64,000 nucleotides of DNA, from positions 1 to 64,000 of the forward strand of contig JAETUG010000005.1 in NCBI GenBank assembly GCA_021768705.1, read 5' to 3'. This document shows positions 26,383 through 33,884 of the stretch, in pieces. How positions within the stretch are numbered: the stretch's first letter is position 1; the number at the start of each line of letters is the position of its first letter. A program made the position numbers and the translations under genes. The notes beneath the pieces were generated by a model that made no database searches, had not been told where the DNA came from, and was given only the letters and a program-made list of their open reading frames with translations. The DNA comes from Bacillota bacterium. Its GTDB lineage: Bacteria > Bacillota > Clostridia > Lachnospirales > Anaerotignaceae.

Positions 26383-27042
26383 TTATTTCAGGATCTTTGT
26401 TTCAAAATCCTTTCCGCCTGCATATTTTTCCAGCAGGTCTCTCGCTTCTTCCAGCAAACCGGGCAGGTCTGCATCCCCATCAAAGGCATAGTATACCAAC
26501 AGCAAATCCTTTGTTTCATCCGTAATCATGGTGCGGTCGTTATCGCTGGTGGGATTGCCGAAGGGGCCTTCCTCATCAAACAAAACAGGCAGGAATTCAA
26601 TATTCAGCACATCCTTGCCGATGCCCCGGTAAGCAGTTCCCTCGGGGGCACGCATCCATGTGATGCCGCCTTTGGTCCGGGCCAGATCGTATGTACCCAT
26701 GGAATAGCCGGATTTGATGGACAGATAGTTATTGATATCCACCACATTGTTAATATAGTACAGCCCTCTTTCCTTGGCGATGCGCCGGCACATGGCTTCC
26801 GCAGAGGAACGATAACGATTGGGTTCTTTTCCTAAAGCTTTGTATGCCTTTCTTGTGGATTGGATCTTATCTCTCTTGTTTGCCTGAGAAAGCTCTACCT
26901 CGGAAAGCTCTGCAATCTTTCCGTTCAGCATCACCAGGAATTCCTCTGGATCGGGCGCAATTGCTACCTGACACTGCAAAAGGCCCAATGCTGCCTCGGG
27001 GCAGCGTTCCTTCAGGCTTTCATCTATTCTTATTGTTACCAT
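26383..27042 (-). CDS. B3/B4 tRNA-binding-domain protein
   Basis: A 219-residue stand-alone B3/B4 domain, the fold found inside the phenylalanyl-tRNA synthetase beta chain, where it edits or binds tRNA/aminoacyl groups. Recognisable segments are STRKAYKALGKEPNRYRSSAEAM, NNVVDINNYLSIKSG and the C-terminal RTMITDETKDLLLVYYA. Free-standing members are common in Firmicutes, and trans-editing of mischarged tRNA has been proposed for them; no function is proven. AAAGGAG precedes the ATG at 27042. It lies just upstream of the sigma gene, so read-through is likely. Confidence 0.85.
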   Translation of the reverse strand: MVTIRIDESLKERCPEAALGLLQCQVAIAPDPEEFLVMLNGKIAELSEVELSQANKRDKIQSTRKAYKALGKEPNRYRSSAEAMCRRIAKERGLYYINNVVDINNYLSIKSGYSMGTYDLARTKGGITWMRAPEGTAYRGIGKDVLNIEFLPVLFDEEGPFGNPTSDNDRTMITDETKDLLLVYYAFDGDADLPGLLEEARDLLEKYAGGKDFETKILK

Positions 27043-27077
27043 AGCGGGTTCTCCTTTCAAAATATCACTTTCTTTTC

Positions 27078-27105
27078 AGGATACCCGAAAAAATCAGAAT
27101 GTCAA
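27078..27105 (-). promoter_or_regulatory. Promoter of the B3/B4 gene
   Basis: On the minus strand TTGACA (27105-27100), 16-nt spacer, TATCCT (27083-27078). It is divergent from the promoter at 27125. Confidence 0.75.
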
Positions 27106-27124
27106 GTTTTCCTTGCGGTGATGG

Positions 27125-27153
27125 TTGAAAATTCGGGGAAAATGCGTTATCAT
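27125..27153 (+). promoter_or_regulatory. Promoter of the 27196 gene
   Basis: TTGAAA (27125-27130), 17-nt spacer, TATCAT (27148-27153). Confidence 0.78.
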
Positions 27154-27195
27154 TTGGAATAGTGGAAAATTTACTTTGATAAAGGAGAGAAAAAA

Positions 27196-27603
27196 ATGGA
27201 TCAGCATACTTTAATTGTTTCCTGCGTAGAATATTACAGCCATCTGAAAAACATCCCCAGCAATAAGGTTTTTGCTACTTTTGAACAGGCAAATTTCATC
27301 GACATGATTCTGGATACCCAGAAGATGGTTCCCGAAATGGGCCCTGATTTTTACATTGGCATGATTGATGGCCTGACATACTTGGAAAGCGATTCCGCAA
27401 CAGAAGATTACAGCCACCACGAAGAACGTACCGCACTGGTTTCAGAAGTGGTTGCTATGCTGCAGAAAAAGCACAAAATGAATGGTTTGGAAGCCTGCCA
27501 TATGTATTACCATTCCAAAACAGCAGAATCTGTCAGCGAAGAAAAGACCGGCTGGTATAAAAAATCCCCCAAAGAAATTTATGATCTGATCGAAGCAGAA
27601 TAA
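27196..27603 (+). CDS. Small hypothetical protein, distantly DUF3791-like
   Basis: A 135-residue soluble, helical protein. The first 60 residues (SCVEYYSHLKNIPSNKVFATFEQANFIDMI) recall DUF3791 proteins, which have an 'E-xY-xxxK-xI..xvf..F' pattern; the match is weak. The middle carries SHHEERTALVSEVV, and the C-terminus a YYHSKTAESVSEEKTGWYKKSP segment. No membrane segment or catalytic motif is visible. AAAGGAG precedes the ATG, and it has its own promoter and terminator, so it is a real gene. Confidence 0.7.
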   Translation: MDQHTLIVSCVEYYSHLKNIPSNKVFATFEQANFIDMILDTQKMVPEMGPDFYIGMIDGLTYLESDSATEDYSHHEERTALVSEVVAMLQKKHKMNGLEACHMYYHSKTAESVSEEKTGWYKKSPKEIYDLIEAE

Positions 27604-27610
27604 AAAAAAG

Positions 27611-27640
27611 AAAGACTGTCTGTAAAAAGACAGTCTTTTT
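27611..27640. terminator. Bidirectional terminator between the 27196 gene and tRNA-Pro
   Basis: AAGACTGTCT and AGACAGTCTT (27612-27637) form a 10-bp stem with T-runs on both sides, ending the small gene on the plus strand and the tRNA on the minus strand. Confidence 0.92.
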
Positions 27641-27643
27641 TTA

Positions 27644-27717
27644 TCGGTGCGACGGGATTTGAACCCACGACCTCAGCGACCCGAACGCTGCGCCCTACCA
27701 AGCTGGGCCACGCACCG
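27644..27717 (-). tRNA. tRNA-Pro (anticodon CGG)
   Basis: A 74-nt cloverleaf: acceptor CGGTGCG/CGCACCG, D-arm with AGCTTGGTA, anticodon stem CAGCG/CGCTG around loop TTCGGGT (anticodon CGG, reading CCG), and T-arm GTGGG-TTCAAAT-CCCGT. The discriminator is A. The CCA end is not encoded and must be added by nucleotidyltransferase. A single tRNA, not in a cluster. Confidence 0.96.
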
Positions 27718-27741
27718 AAAACCTATATATACAACATATAT

Positions 27742-27770
27742 ATTTTCCTCTATTTTTATAAAAATGTCAA
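27742..27770 (-). promoter_or_regulatory. Promoter of tRNA-Pro
   Basis: On the minus strand TTGACA (27770-27765), 17-nt spacer, GAAAAT (27747-27742), about 25 nt before the mature tRNA. The -10 is imperfect, but the region is very AT-rich. Confidence 0.6.
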
Positions 27771-27798
27771 GAACGAATTTTGTCATTGTCTGTCACAA

Positions 27799-27835
27799 AA
27801 AAACAAAGAGTGGGAAGTTAGATAAGTCCCACTCT
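27799..27835 (-). terminator. Terminator of aspS
   Basis: On the minus strand AGAGTGGGA and TCCCACTCT form a 9-bp stem with an 11-nt loop (27807-27835), followed by TTGTTTTTTTG. Confidence 0.88.
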
Positions 27836-27848
27836 TTTTGTTTTCAAA

Positions 27849-29660
27849 TTATTCTGCTGCTGTTTCTTCTGTTTCTACCACTTTGATGGCGATCCCCAGT
27901 TCATCCAGCTGCTTTTCTTCTACCACGCCGGGTGCATCTGTCATCGGGCAGGATGCATCTTTTACCTTAGGGAAGGCGATAACGTCACGGATGCTGCTTG
28001 CGCCGCTCATCAGCATGATGATTCTGTCCAGACCGAAGGCCAGACCACCGTGAGGGGGCACACCATATTTGAAGGCATCCAACAGGAAGCCGAAGCGTTC
28101 CTGGGCATCTTCCTGCGTAAAGCCCAGCAGTTCGAACATTTTCTGCTGAATATCTCTGCGGTGGATTCTGATGGAGCCGCCGCCCAGTTCATAGCCGTTC
28201 AGAACGATATCGTATGCTTTCGCACGTACCGCACCGGGGTTTGTATCGATCAGTTCCAGGTCTTCATCCATAGGCGCTGTGAACGGATGGTGTACGGCAA
28301 CATATCTGTTTTCTTCCTCATCCCATTCCAGCATAGGGAATTCTGTAATCCACAGGAATGCGAAATCGTCGGGTCTTGTCAGCTCCAGCATTCTGGAAAG
28401 CTCCAGACGCAGGGCACCCAAAGAGTCGAATACCACTTTGTCCTTATCCGCACAAATCAGGATCAGGTCGCCGGGTTTGCCTTCCATAGCGTCCACAATC
28501 TCCTGCATTTTTTCAGGGGTAAAGAATTTTGCAATCTGAGATTTCAGGCTGCCATCTTCATTGACAACGATCCAAGCCAGACCTTTTGCTCTGTATGTTT
28601 TTACGAATTCAACCAGAGAGTCGATCTTCTTTCTGGGGAAAGAACCGCAGCCCTTTGCATTAATCGCACGTACGCTGCCGCCGTTTTCCAGAGCGGATTT
28701 GAATACGACAAATTCTGTGCCTGCAACCACATCAGAGATATTTTTCAATTCCATGCCGAAACGTACATCGGGCTTATCGGAACCGAAACGTTCCATCGCT
28801 TCTGCATAGGTCATTCTGGGCAAAGGCAGTTTGATATCCACGTTCAACATATCTTTGAATACCTTCTGCATCATTCTTTCGTTGATATCCATGATATCTT
28901 CGATCTCTACGAAGGACAGTTCCATATCCACCTGTGTAAATTCAGGCTGTCTGTCAGCACGCAGGTCTTCGTCACGGAAGCATTTTGCAATCTGATAATA
29001 TCTGTCCATACCGGAAACCATCAGCAGCTGTTTATACAGCTGAGGGGACTGGGGCAGACCATAGAAATTGCCGGGGTGTACACGGCTGGGTACCAGATAG
29101 TCTCTGGCGCCTTCGGGTGTAGATTTGCCCAGGACAGGTGTTTCAATTTCCAGGAAGTTTTCGCCGTCCAGGAAGTTTCTCATCACCTGTACGACTTTAT
29201 GACGCAATACCAGGTTTTTCAGCTGAGAAGGTCTTCTCAGGTCCAGATAACGATATTTCAGACGCAGGTCGTCTTTTACTGTGATATTGTCTTCAATCTG
29301 GAAAGGTGTTGTTTCGGATTCGGAAAGGATACGCAGTTCCTTTGCGATGATCTCAATCTTACCGGTTTTCATGTTGGGGTTGATATTTCCCTCTGTTCTG
29401 GCAGCAACCAGACCTTTTACTGCCAATACATATTCACTGCGGACTGTTTCCGCTTTTGCAAACAGTTCTTTTTCTGCCGTGTTGCCATCGATGGCGATCT
29501 GTACCAGACCGGTTTTATCTCTCAGTGCAATGAAGATCAGCTGACCCAGGTCACGACGACGCTGAACCCAGCCCATCACTGTCACTTCCTGACCGATCAT
29601 TGCTTCGCTCACGTTGGCACACATGCAGCTTCTTTTCAAACCTGTCAAAGATTCTCCCAT
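27849..29660 (-). CDS. aspS: Aspartyl-tRNA synthetase
   Basis: Class II synthetase of 603 residues, the normal bacterial length. An N-terminal OB-fold anticodon-binding domain (VTVMGWVQRRRDLGQLIFIALRDKTG) leads to motif 2 (CFRDEDLRADRQPEFTQVDME). The bacteria-specific GAD insertion is in the middle, and motif 3 (GLAFGLDRIIMLM) is near the end. AAGGAG precedes the ATG. It is monocistronic with its own promoter and terminator; HisS, often adjacent in Firmicutes, is not present here. No asparagine-specific feature was checked. Confidence 0.97.
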   Translation of the reverse strand: MGESLTGLKRSCMCANVSEAMIGQEVTVMGWVQRRRDLGQLIFIALRDKTGLVQIAIDGNTAEKELFAKAETVRSEYVLAVKGLVAARTEGNINPNMKTGKIEIIAKELRILSESETTPFQIEDNITVKDDLRLKYRYLDLRRPSQLKNLVLRHKVVQVMRNFLDGENFLEIETPVLGKSTPEGARDYLVPSRVHPGNFYGLPQSPQLYKQLLMVSGMDRYYQIAKCFRDEDLRADRQPEFTQVDMELSFVEIEDIMDINERMMQKVFKDMLNVDIKLPLPRMTYAEAMERFGSDKPDVRFGMELKNISDVVAGTEFVVFKSALENGGSVRAINAKGCGSFPRKKIDSLVEFVKTYRAKGLAWIVVNEDGSLKSQIAKFFTPEKMQEIVDAMEGKPGDLILICADKDKVVFDSLGALRLELSRMLELTRPDDFAFLWITEFPMLEWDEEENRYVAVHHPFTAPMDEDLELIDTNPGAVRAKAYDIVLNGYELGGGSIRIHRRDIQQKMFELLGFTQEDAQERFGFLLDAFKYGVPPHGGLAFGLDRIIMLMSGASSIRDVIAFPKVKDASCPMTDAPGVVEEKQLDELGIAIKVVETEETAAE

Positions 29661-29723
29661 GTTCGTATCTCCTTACTTTTATTATCATGTTTCTCATATT
29701 TAAAAATAGTGTCCATCCTTATT

Positions 29724-29751
29724 ATCATATCATTTTTCCCAAAAAAGTAAA
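29724..29751 (-). promoter_or_regulatory. Promoter of aspS
   Basis: On the minus strand TTTACT (29751-29746), 16-nt spacer, TATGAT (29729-29724). There is no T-box core between it and the gene. Confidence 0.65.
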
Positions 29752-29794
29752 GTTTTCAGGGAAAAAAAGCCGTTTTTTTGAAAAAAATCTCTCC

Positions 29795-29823
29795 TTGTCT
29801 CTTTTCTGAAAAAGTACTATAAT
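29795..29823 (+). promoter_or_regulatory. Promoter of the cytidylate-kinase-like gene
   Basis: TTGTCT (29795-29800), 17-nt spacer, perfect TATAAT (29818-29823). Confidence 0.85.
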
Positions 29824-29889
29824 GGATAATTATGAAAATAAAATTTGCAGAAATATCCGAACATTTCTGAAAGATAAGGAGTGGGCGAA

Positions 29890-30492
29890 ATGAACCAACA
29901 TAAAATCATCACCATCAGCCGCCAATACGGCAGCGGCGGGCGTATCGTCGGCAAAAAACTGGCGGATGCCCTTGACATTCCCTTTTATGATAATGAACTG
30001 ATCACTATGGCAGCGGAAAAAACAGGTCTTTCCGCAGAATGTTTCAAAGATGCGGAAAAAACCTCTATCGGCAACCTGTTCTTCTCCCTGACCTCCCTGA
30101 CCCCCAGTCTGGATTCCGTTGGTCTGCCCCTGAATGAAAAAATCTTTCTGGTGCAGTCTCAGGTCATCAAGGAAGTGGCAGAAGAAGGGCCTTGTGTCAT
30201 CGTTGGGCGTTCTGCAAACTATGTGCTCTCCGAAAACCCCAACTGCATCAATATCTTCCTGCAGGCAGATCTGCCCGACCGGGTGGAACGGGCGATTCGC
30301 ACATATCACCAGGATCCCCAGGGGGCAGAAGCCATGGTCATCAAGACAGATAAGCGCCGTGCCAACTATTATAATTACTTCACAGGCGGCAAATGGGGCA
30401 AAGCAGAAAACTATGACCTCATTTTGAATACATCCAGAATGGACCTGGATAAGATCGTGGAAGTCATCAAGACTTATGTTGCTTTGAGATAA
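29890..30492 (+). CDS. Cytidylate-kinase-like protein
   Basis: A 200-residue P-loop kinase. MNQHKIITISRQYGSGGRIVGKKLA carries the Walker A-like RQYGSGGR, followed by a helical lid with RVERAIRTY and DKRRANYYNYFTG. This matches the cytidylate-kinase-like family (PF13189-type) common in Clostridia, which differs from true Cmk, and its substrate is uncertain. The ATG at 29890 is favoured because AAGGAG lies 8 nt upstream; an in-frame GTG at 29881 overlaps that site. Single gene with strong promoter and terminator. Confidence 0.85.
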   Translation: MNQHKIITISRQYGSGGRIVGKKLADALDIPFYDNELITMAAEKTGLSAECFKDAEKTSIGNLFFSLTSLTPSLDSVGLPLNEKIFLVQSQVIKEVAEEGPCVIVGRSANYVLSENPNCINIFLQADLPDRVERAIRTYHQDPQGAEAMVIKTDKRRANYYNYFTGGKWGKAENYDLILNTSRMDLDKIVEVIKTYVALR

Positions 30493-30507
30493 TGAAGATA
30501 ACGATAA

Positions 30508-30536
30508 AAAGCAGACCGTTTTAGGTCTGCTTTTTT
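30508..30536 (+). terminator. Terminator of the cytidylate-kinase-like gene
   Basis: AAAAGCAGACC and GGTCTGCTTTTTT form a strong hairpin (30508-30536) with a 6-nt loop and a T-run. Confidence 0.9.
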
Positions 30537-30552
30537 CCTCCAACAATCTGTT

Positions 30553-30666
30553 CCTTCCCTCTATATCTGCCCCCGCGCAGGTGGTCTGTCGTTGGGAATG
30601 TTGTCATGCCTGACTCTCTTTCCCAACGACACCCACCGAGGGAAGGGGGCGGTTCGAGAACTCGAA
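30553..30666. repeat. GC-rich palindromic element, possible structured RNA or genomic repeat
   Basis: CCTTCCCTC (30553-30561) pairs with GAGGGAAGG (30638-30646). Inside, GTCGTTGGGAA (30588-30598) pairs perfectly with TTCCCAACGAC (30620-30630), and GGTGG with CCACC. A further TTCGAG/CTCGAA palindrome follows at 30653-30666. The element is more GC-rich than nearby intergenic DNA, has no T-tail and no good reading frame. It looks like an interspersed palindromic repeat or an RNA domain between a terminator and the 3' end of the SpoIID-domain gene. Confidence 0.6.
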
Positions 30667-30689
30667 TGGAAAATCTTTTGTCTTTCCTC

Positions 30690-32966
30690 TTACAAAACCT
30701 TCTCCACCCTTGTTCCCGGAAAATAATATTCTATGATCTGAGAGGAACTTTTTCCTTCCTCCGCCAGTCCTTTTGCCCCATATTGGCTCAGACCAACACC
30801 GTGTCCGTTTCCGCCGCCGTAAAGGGCGATCCCCGTTAGTTTTCCTTCCTGATTCCGCATTTCTTTTATGGCAAAAAATCCGCTGGGCAGCATGGTATTT
30901 CCCGTCAGGGAATCGCCGCCTTTTCTTTGCAGATAGATCGGCTCACCGATGGTCAGCTTCGTTGGCGAAAGCACCTTTCGAATGGCATTTTCCGTTTTCA
31001 CCGTTGCCGTTCCTTTCTCAAAGGTCAGCTTCAACTCCATGGCAATGCCCCCTTCGCCCCTTCTTGTCACCGTCATCCCTTGCAGCCTGCCAAGATCGGA
31101 CGGATTTCCTTCCACAATGCAATTGGGTGTGGCTTTCAATGTTTTTTCCAATATCTCCGTCAGCTGTCCACAGCTGAAATAAACCTTCCAACGATACCAA
31201 GGGGAATCCATGTCATAGCCATTCCTTTCCCAATCCTGCCAGAAGACCAGCCATTCCTCCTCCGTCTGCGGTGCTGTAAAATCTCCATAGGCTTGGGCTT
31301 GCAGATAAGATTTTCCTGTGCCGCCAAAAGAACCATCCTTCGACCAGACCTCCTCGCTCCCTGCGCCAAATCCGCAGGAAGTAGAATAAAAATAAGTCTG
31401 AGCCACCGTCCCCTCTTCCGTCACGGCACAAAGCCCTTCCGTTGCCTTTACCGCTGCTTCTGCTGTCTCATTTTTCTCATAGCCCAAATATACCTGACTA
31501 GAGGTAGTATCCGTCACATGGGCACCATAACCACAATAGGTGTTGCCATAAAATTGATTATAGGCATAGCTGCGGGCAGTGATCGCCTGCGCCTCCAATG
31601 CCGTCTGCCCAAAGCCGGTAGGCATTTCATGGGGCACGACCCCCAGAAGATATCGTTCCATGGGCAGCTCATTGATGATAGAAAAGCTGTTTTCGCCCCT
31701 TCGTTCCAATTCTAGAACGCCCTCGTATGCGTAGGAAGTCCCATCTGCAAATGCCAATCGAATGGGCTTTTCTGCCGCCACCGTCAGGATGCCATAGTCA
31801 AACCAAGGCAGATCTGCCGTCAATGTTGCTTTTGCCCCCTCTGGGAATTTCTTTTTCCCGTTCCCATTGGCAAGCGTAAATGCTCCTTCGGACGAGACCG
31901 TCACCGTTTCCTGCTCGGCCCCCTTCAAGAATATTCGCATATTTTCCAACACAGTGTCCTCCTGAATGACCGCCCCACAAATTTCTCCATCTTTTTCAAA
32001 ATATTCCGCCGTATCTGTGCCGCAGATCAAATCAGTGAAATCATCCTCCTTGATCTCTTCCCCTTTGGCATCATAGATACGGGCATCTTCCGCCCAATTT
32101 TTCTTTCCCTTTTCCGCCAGATAGATTTCTTCGCCATTCACCCGCTTCACGGTACATTTCCCCAGCTCTGCCGCAGGCGTTACTTCCGTCACCCTGCCTT
32201 CCTCCAGCTTCACATCACAAATGGCTGTCTCTATTTCTTCCCCATAGGCAAAGGCTGCTCCGCCATCCCCTGTTTCCAGCAGCAGCTTTCCATTCTCCTG
32301 ATGACAATAGATATTTTTCATTACAGGAGACAAGGCTTCCACCGTCAGCAACGCCACGACCTCCCCGTCCTTTTCCAGAAAGGTGATGCGGCTGTATGTA
32401 TAGGGCTGCAAATCCAGCCCTTCTGCCGTGAATTTTCCCGTATCACAAAGACCATCGGCATCCAACACCACGGCATTCTCTGTTTCTATACCGTAGGAAT
32501 ATAGGCTGTCCTCCCCTCGTCGGGCTTTCAGGGCTGTTTCCAACAGCTGCACCCAAAGCTCATAGGACACCGCCATATTTTTATTCTCATCCGTCAATAC
32601 AATGCGGCTGTCATAATCCGGCACCAGCCTGTCCATCAACGCCTGGGCTTCCCAAAGGGTCAGGTCATCCCGTGGGCGAAAGCTGCCCTCCTCGCTGCCT
32701 GCAAAAAAACCCTGTTCCACACAGCCTGCAATATAAGGATAGGCCCAATCCTCCTCTGTTACGTCGGAAAACCCGTCTTCCGGGGAAAGGGCTGCCAATT
32801 CGGCAGGGGAATAAAAAGCGCAGGCGATGGTCTTGGCCGCCATTTCACGGCTGATGGCCATATCTCCGCCAATGTGTCCCGTCTGGGCCCGCTGTGGCCC
32901 ATTCCCTTCTGCTCCGCATCCTGTCAGGAGCAGCGCCGCCGCCCCTGCTAATATCCATTTTTTCAT
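30690..32966 (-). CDS. SpoIID/LytB-domain lipoprotein with N-terminal SLH-like domain
   Basis: A 758-residue exported protein. The start MKKWILAGAAALLLTGCGAEG is a lipoprotein signal with lipobox LTGC, chosen at 32966 where AAGGAGG lies 7 nt upstream. Residues of about 45-130 resemble an S-layer-homology pair (DVTEEDWAYPYIAGCVEQGFFAG then SFRPRDDLTLWEA). A long beta-rich middle follows. The C-terminal half is a SpoIID/LytB domain with NELPMERYLLGVVPHEMP and QAITARSYAYNQ, related to the peptidoglycan lytic transglycosylase SpoIID. A role in cell-wall cleavage or binding is inferred. It is too long and differently built to be SpoIID itself. Confidence 0.87.
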   Translation of the reverse strand: MKKWILAGAAALLLTGCGAEGNGPQRAQTGHIGGDMAISREMAAKTIACAFYSPAELAALSPEDGFSDVTEEDWAYPYIAGCVEQGFFAGSEEGSFRPRDDLTLWEAQALMDRLVPDYDSRIVLTDENKNMAVSYELWVQLLETALKARRGEDSLYSYGIETENAVVLDADGLCDTGKFTAEGLDLQPYTYSRITFLEKDGEVVALLTVEALSPVMKNIYCHQENGKLLLETGDGGAAFAYGEEIETAICDVKLEEGRVTEVTPAAELGKCTVKRVNGEEIYLAEKGKKNWAEDARIYDAKGEEIKEDDFTDLICGTDTAEYFEKDGEICGAVIQEDTVLENMRIFLKGAEQETVTVSSEGAFTLANGNGKKKFPEGAKATLTADLPWFDYGILTVAAEKPIRLAFADGTSYAYEGVLELERRGENSFSIINELPMERYLLGVVPHEMPTGFGQTALEAQAITARSYAYNQFYGNTYCGYGAHVTDTTSSQVYLGYEKNETAEAAVKATEGLCAVTEEGTVAQTYFYSTSCGFGAGSEEVWSKDGSFGGTGKSYLQAQAYGDFTAPQTEEEWLVFWQDWERNGYDMDSPWYRWKVYFSCGQLTEILEKTLKATPNCIVEGNPSDLGRLQGMTVTRRGEGGIAMELKLTFEKGTATVKTENAIRKVLSPTKLTIGEPIYLQRKGGDSLTGNTMLPSGFFAIKEMRNQEGKLTGIALYGGGNGHGVGLSQYGAKGLAEEGKSSSQIIEYYFPGTRVEKVL

Positions 32967-33065
32967 TTTTTCGCCTCCTTGCATGGTACAAGTATATGCC
33001 GAAAGCAAAGAAAAAGAACGGACAAACCCCCGGTTCATCCGTTCCGTTATCGTTCCATATAGAAA

Positions 33066-33256
33066 ATGATCCCGAAATGCCGGTCTTGCCTCTTGACACC
33101 TAGCCTAAGCCAGGTGGGTTTCCGCAACTCCAGACTCTGCCTTCCCCCGCCCAAAGGGAATTATCTTGGGGCCTGACATATCTGTCGTGTATAGGAGTCC
33201 CGAGTCAGTAATGTAGGTTCAAATATGGCAAGTTGTCGAACATTTCAGGATTCTTT
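33066..33256 (-). ncRNA. ssrS: 6S RNA (SsrS)-like
   Basis: 6S RNA binds sigma-A RNA polymerase by mimicking an open promoter. A consensus promoter precedes the element. The predicted 5' part ATCCTGAAATG (33251-33241) pairs with CATTTCGGGAT at the 3' end (33079-33069). CTTGCC/GGCAAG and TTGA-ACCTA/TAGGT-G-TCAA continue the long closing helix on the inner side, and an imperfect inner rod (for example GCCC-AAG/CTT-GGGC) follows. The 3' part also has an alternative CACCT/AGGTG hairpin. Length (about 190 nt), rod shape and the AAACCCACC...AGGTGTCAAG end fit Firmicute 6S RNAs. No covariance search was possible. Confidence 0.75.
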
Positions 33257-33262
33257 ACGTCG

Positions 33263-33291
33263 ATTATACTACAATTGTCCTTACTAGGCAA
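33263..33291 (-). promoter_or_regulatory. Promoter of the 6S-like RNA
   Basis: On the minus strand TTGCCT (33291-33286), 17-nt spacer, perfect TATAAT (33268-33263). It lies in the 333-bp gap between lspA and the lipoprotein gene, which is filled mostly by this RNA. Confidence 0.85.
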
Positions 33292-33299
33292 CATAAAAA

Positions 33300-33758
33300 T
33301 CATTTTTTCTTATTTTTGAAGTAGGGAAGTATTGTCAGCCACGCCGCCCCAAAAACGATGGCAATATCCGCCAGATTGAAAATAGGGGCATTTTTCCCTT
33401 TGATGGGAAAATATAAAAAATCCGTTACCCTTCCCTTTTTCAGCCGCTCCCAAAAATTGGCATAGCCGCCGCCAAGGGTCACCGCCAAGGGCAGTGCCAT
33501 CCGCCGGTCGCCCTTTCCCCTCAGGATGCGGAAGAACAGGCAGCTGTAAACAGCCAGCAGCCCGCCTGTGGAAAGCAGGATACCTTTTCTCCTTCCATCG
33601 AATCTATTATAAGCCATACCGCCATTTTTTATGTGCCAGAAATACAGACGGTTTTTGACAATTTCTTTTTTTCGATTCAAGGGCAGTTTTTGCTCCGCCC
33701 AGTGCTTTGTCCCCAAGTCCAATCCTAAAATGGAAAAAAATGTAACAATCGCTCTCAT
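33300..33758 (-). CDS. lspA: Signal peptidase II-like protease
   Basis: A 152-residue polytopic membrane protein of the LspA family, which cleaves lipoprotein signal peptides. The catalytic aspartates are D113 in GRVTDFLYF and D131 in APIFNLADIAI. LDLGTK near residues 13-18 and NGGMAYNRF near 45-53 match the conserved DxxTK and NxGxAF boxes. The usual GN-x2-DR box reads ANFWERL, with Glu in place of Asp. GGAGG precedes the ATG. The usual partner rluD is not adjacent. It is probably functional but divergent, and a second LspA may exist elsewhere. Confidence 0.82.
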   Translation of the reverse strand: MRAIVTFFSILGLDLGTKHWAEQKLPLNRKKEIVKNRLYFWHIKNGGMAYNRFDGRRKGILLSTGGLLAVYSCLFFRILRGKGDRRMALPLAVTLGGGYANFWERLKKGRVTDFLYFPIKGKNAPIFNLADIAIVFGAAWLTILPYFKNKKK

Positions 33759-33797
33759 TTTTCATCCTCCCATCGAAATCTTTTCCCGGCAAATACC

Positions 33798-33838
33798 TTG
33801 TCACAAATCCGTTGCCGTATTATAATTCTAATATACGG
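33798..33838 (+). promoter_or_regulatory. Promoter of fba with overlapping CCGTAT palindrome
   Basis: TTGTCA (33798-33803), 17-nt spacer, TATAAT (33821-33826). CCGTAT and ATACGG (33815-33838) flank the -10 in inverse orientation, a possible operator. Confidence 0.75.
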
Positions 33839-33884
33839 AAATGCTAAAAGTAAACCCAAAATAATACAAGAGAGGTGTCTTTAT

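Noticed and set aside
28050..29750. Open frame of 566 codons on the plus strand across aspS
   Set aside because: Antisense to aspS with the same biased composition as the other shadows.
30606..30839. Plus-strand open frame beginning in the palindromic element
   Set aside because: It overlaps the end of the SpoIID-domain gene in antisense and lacks a ribosome site.
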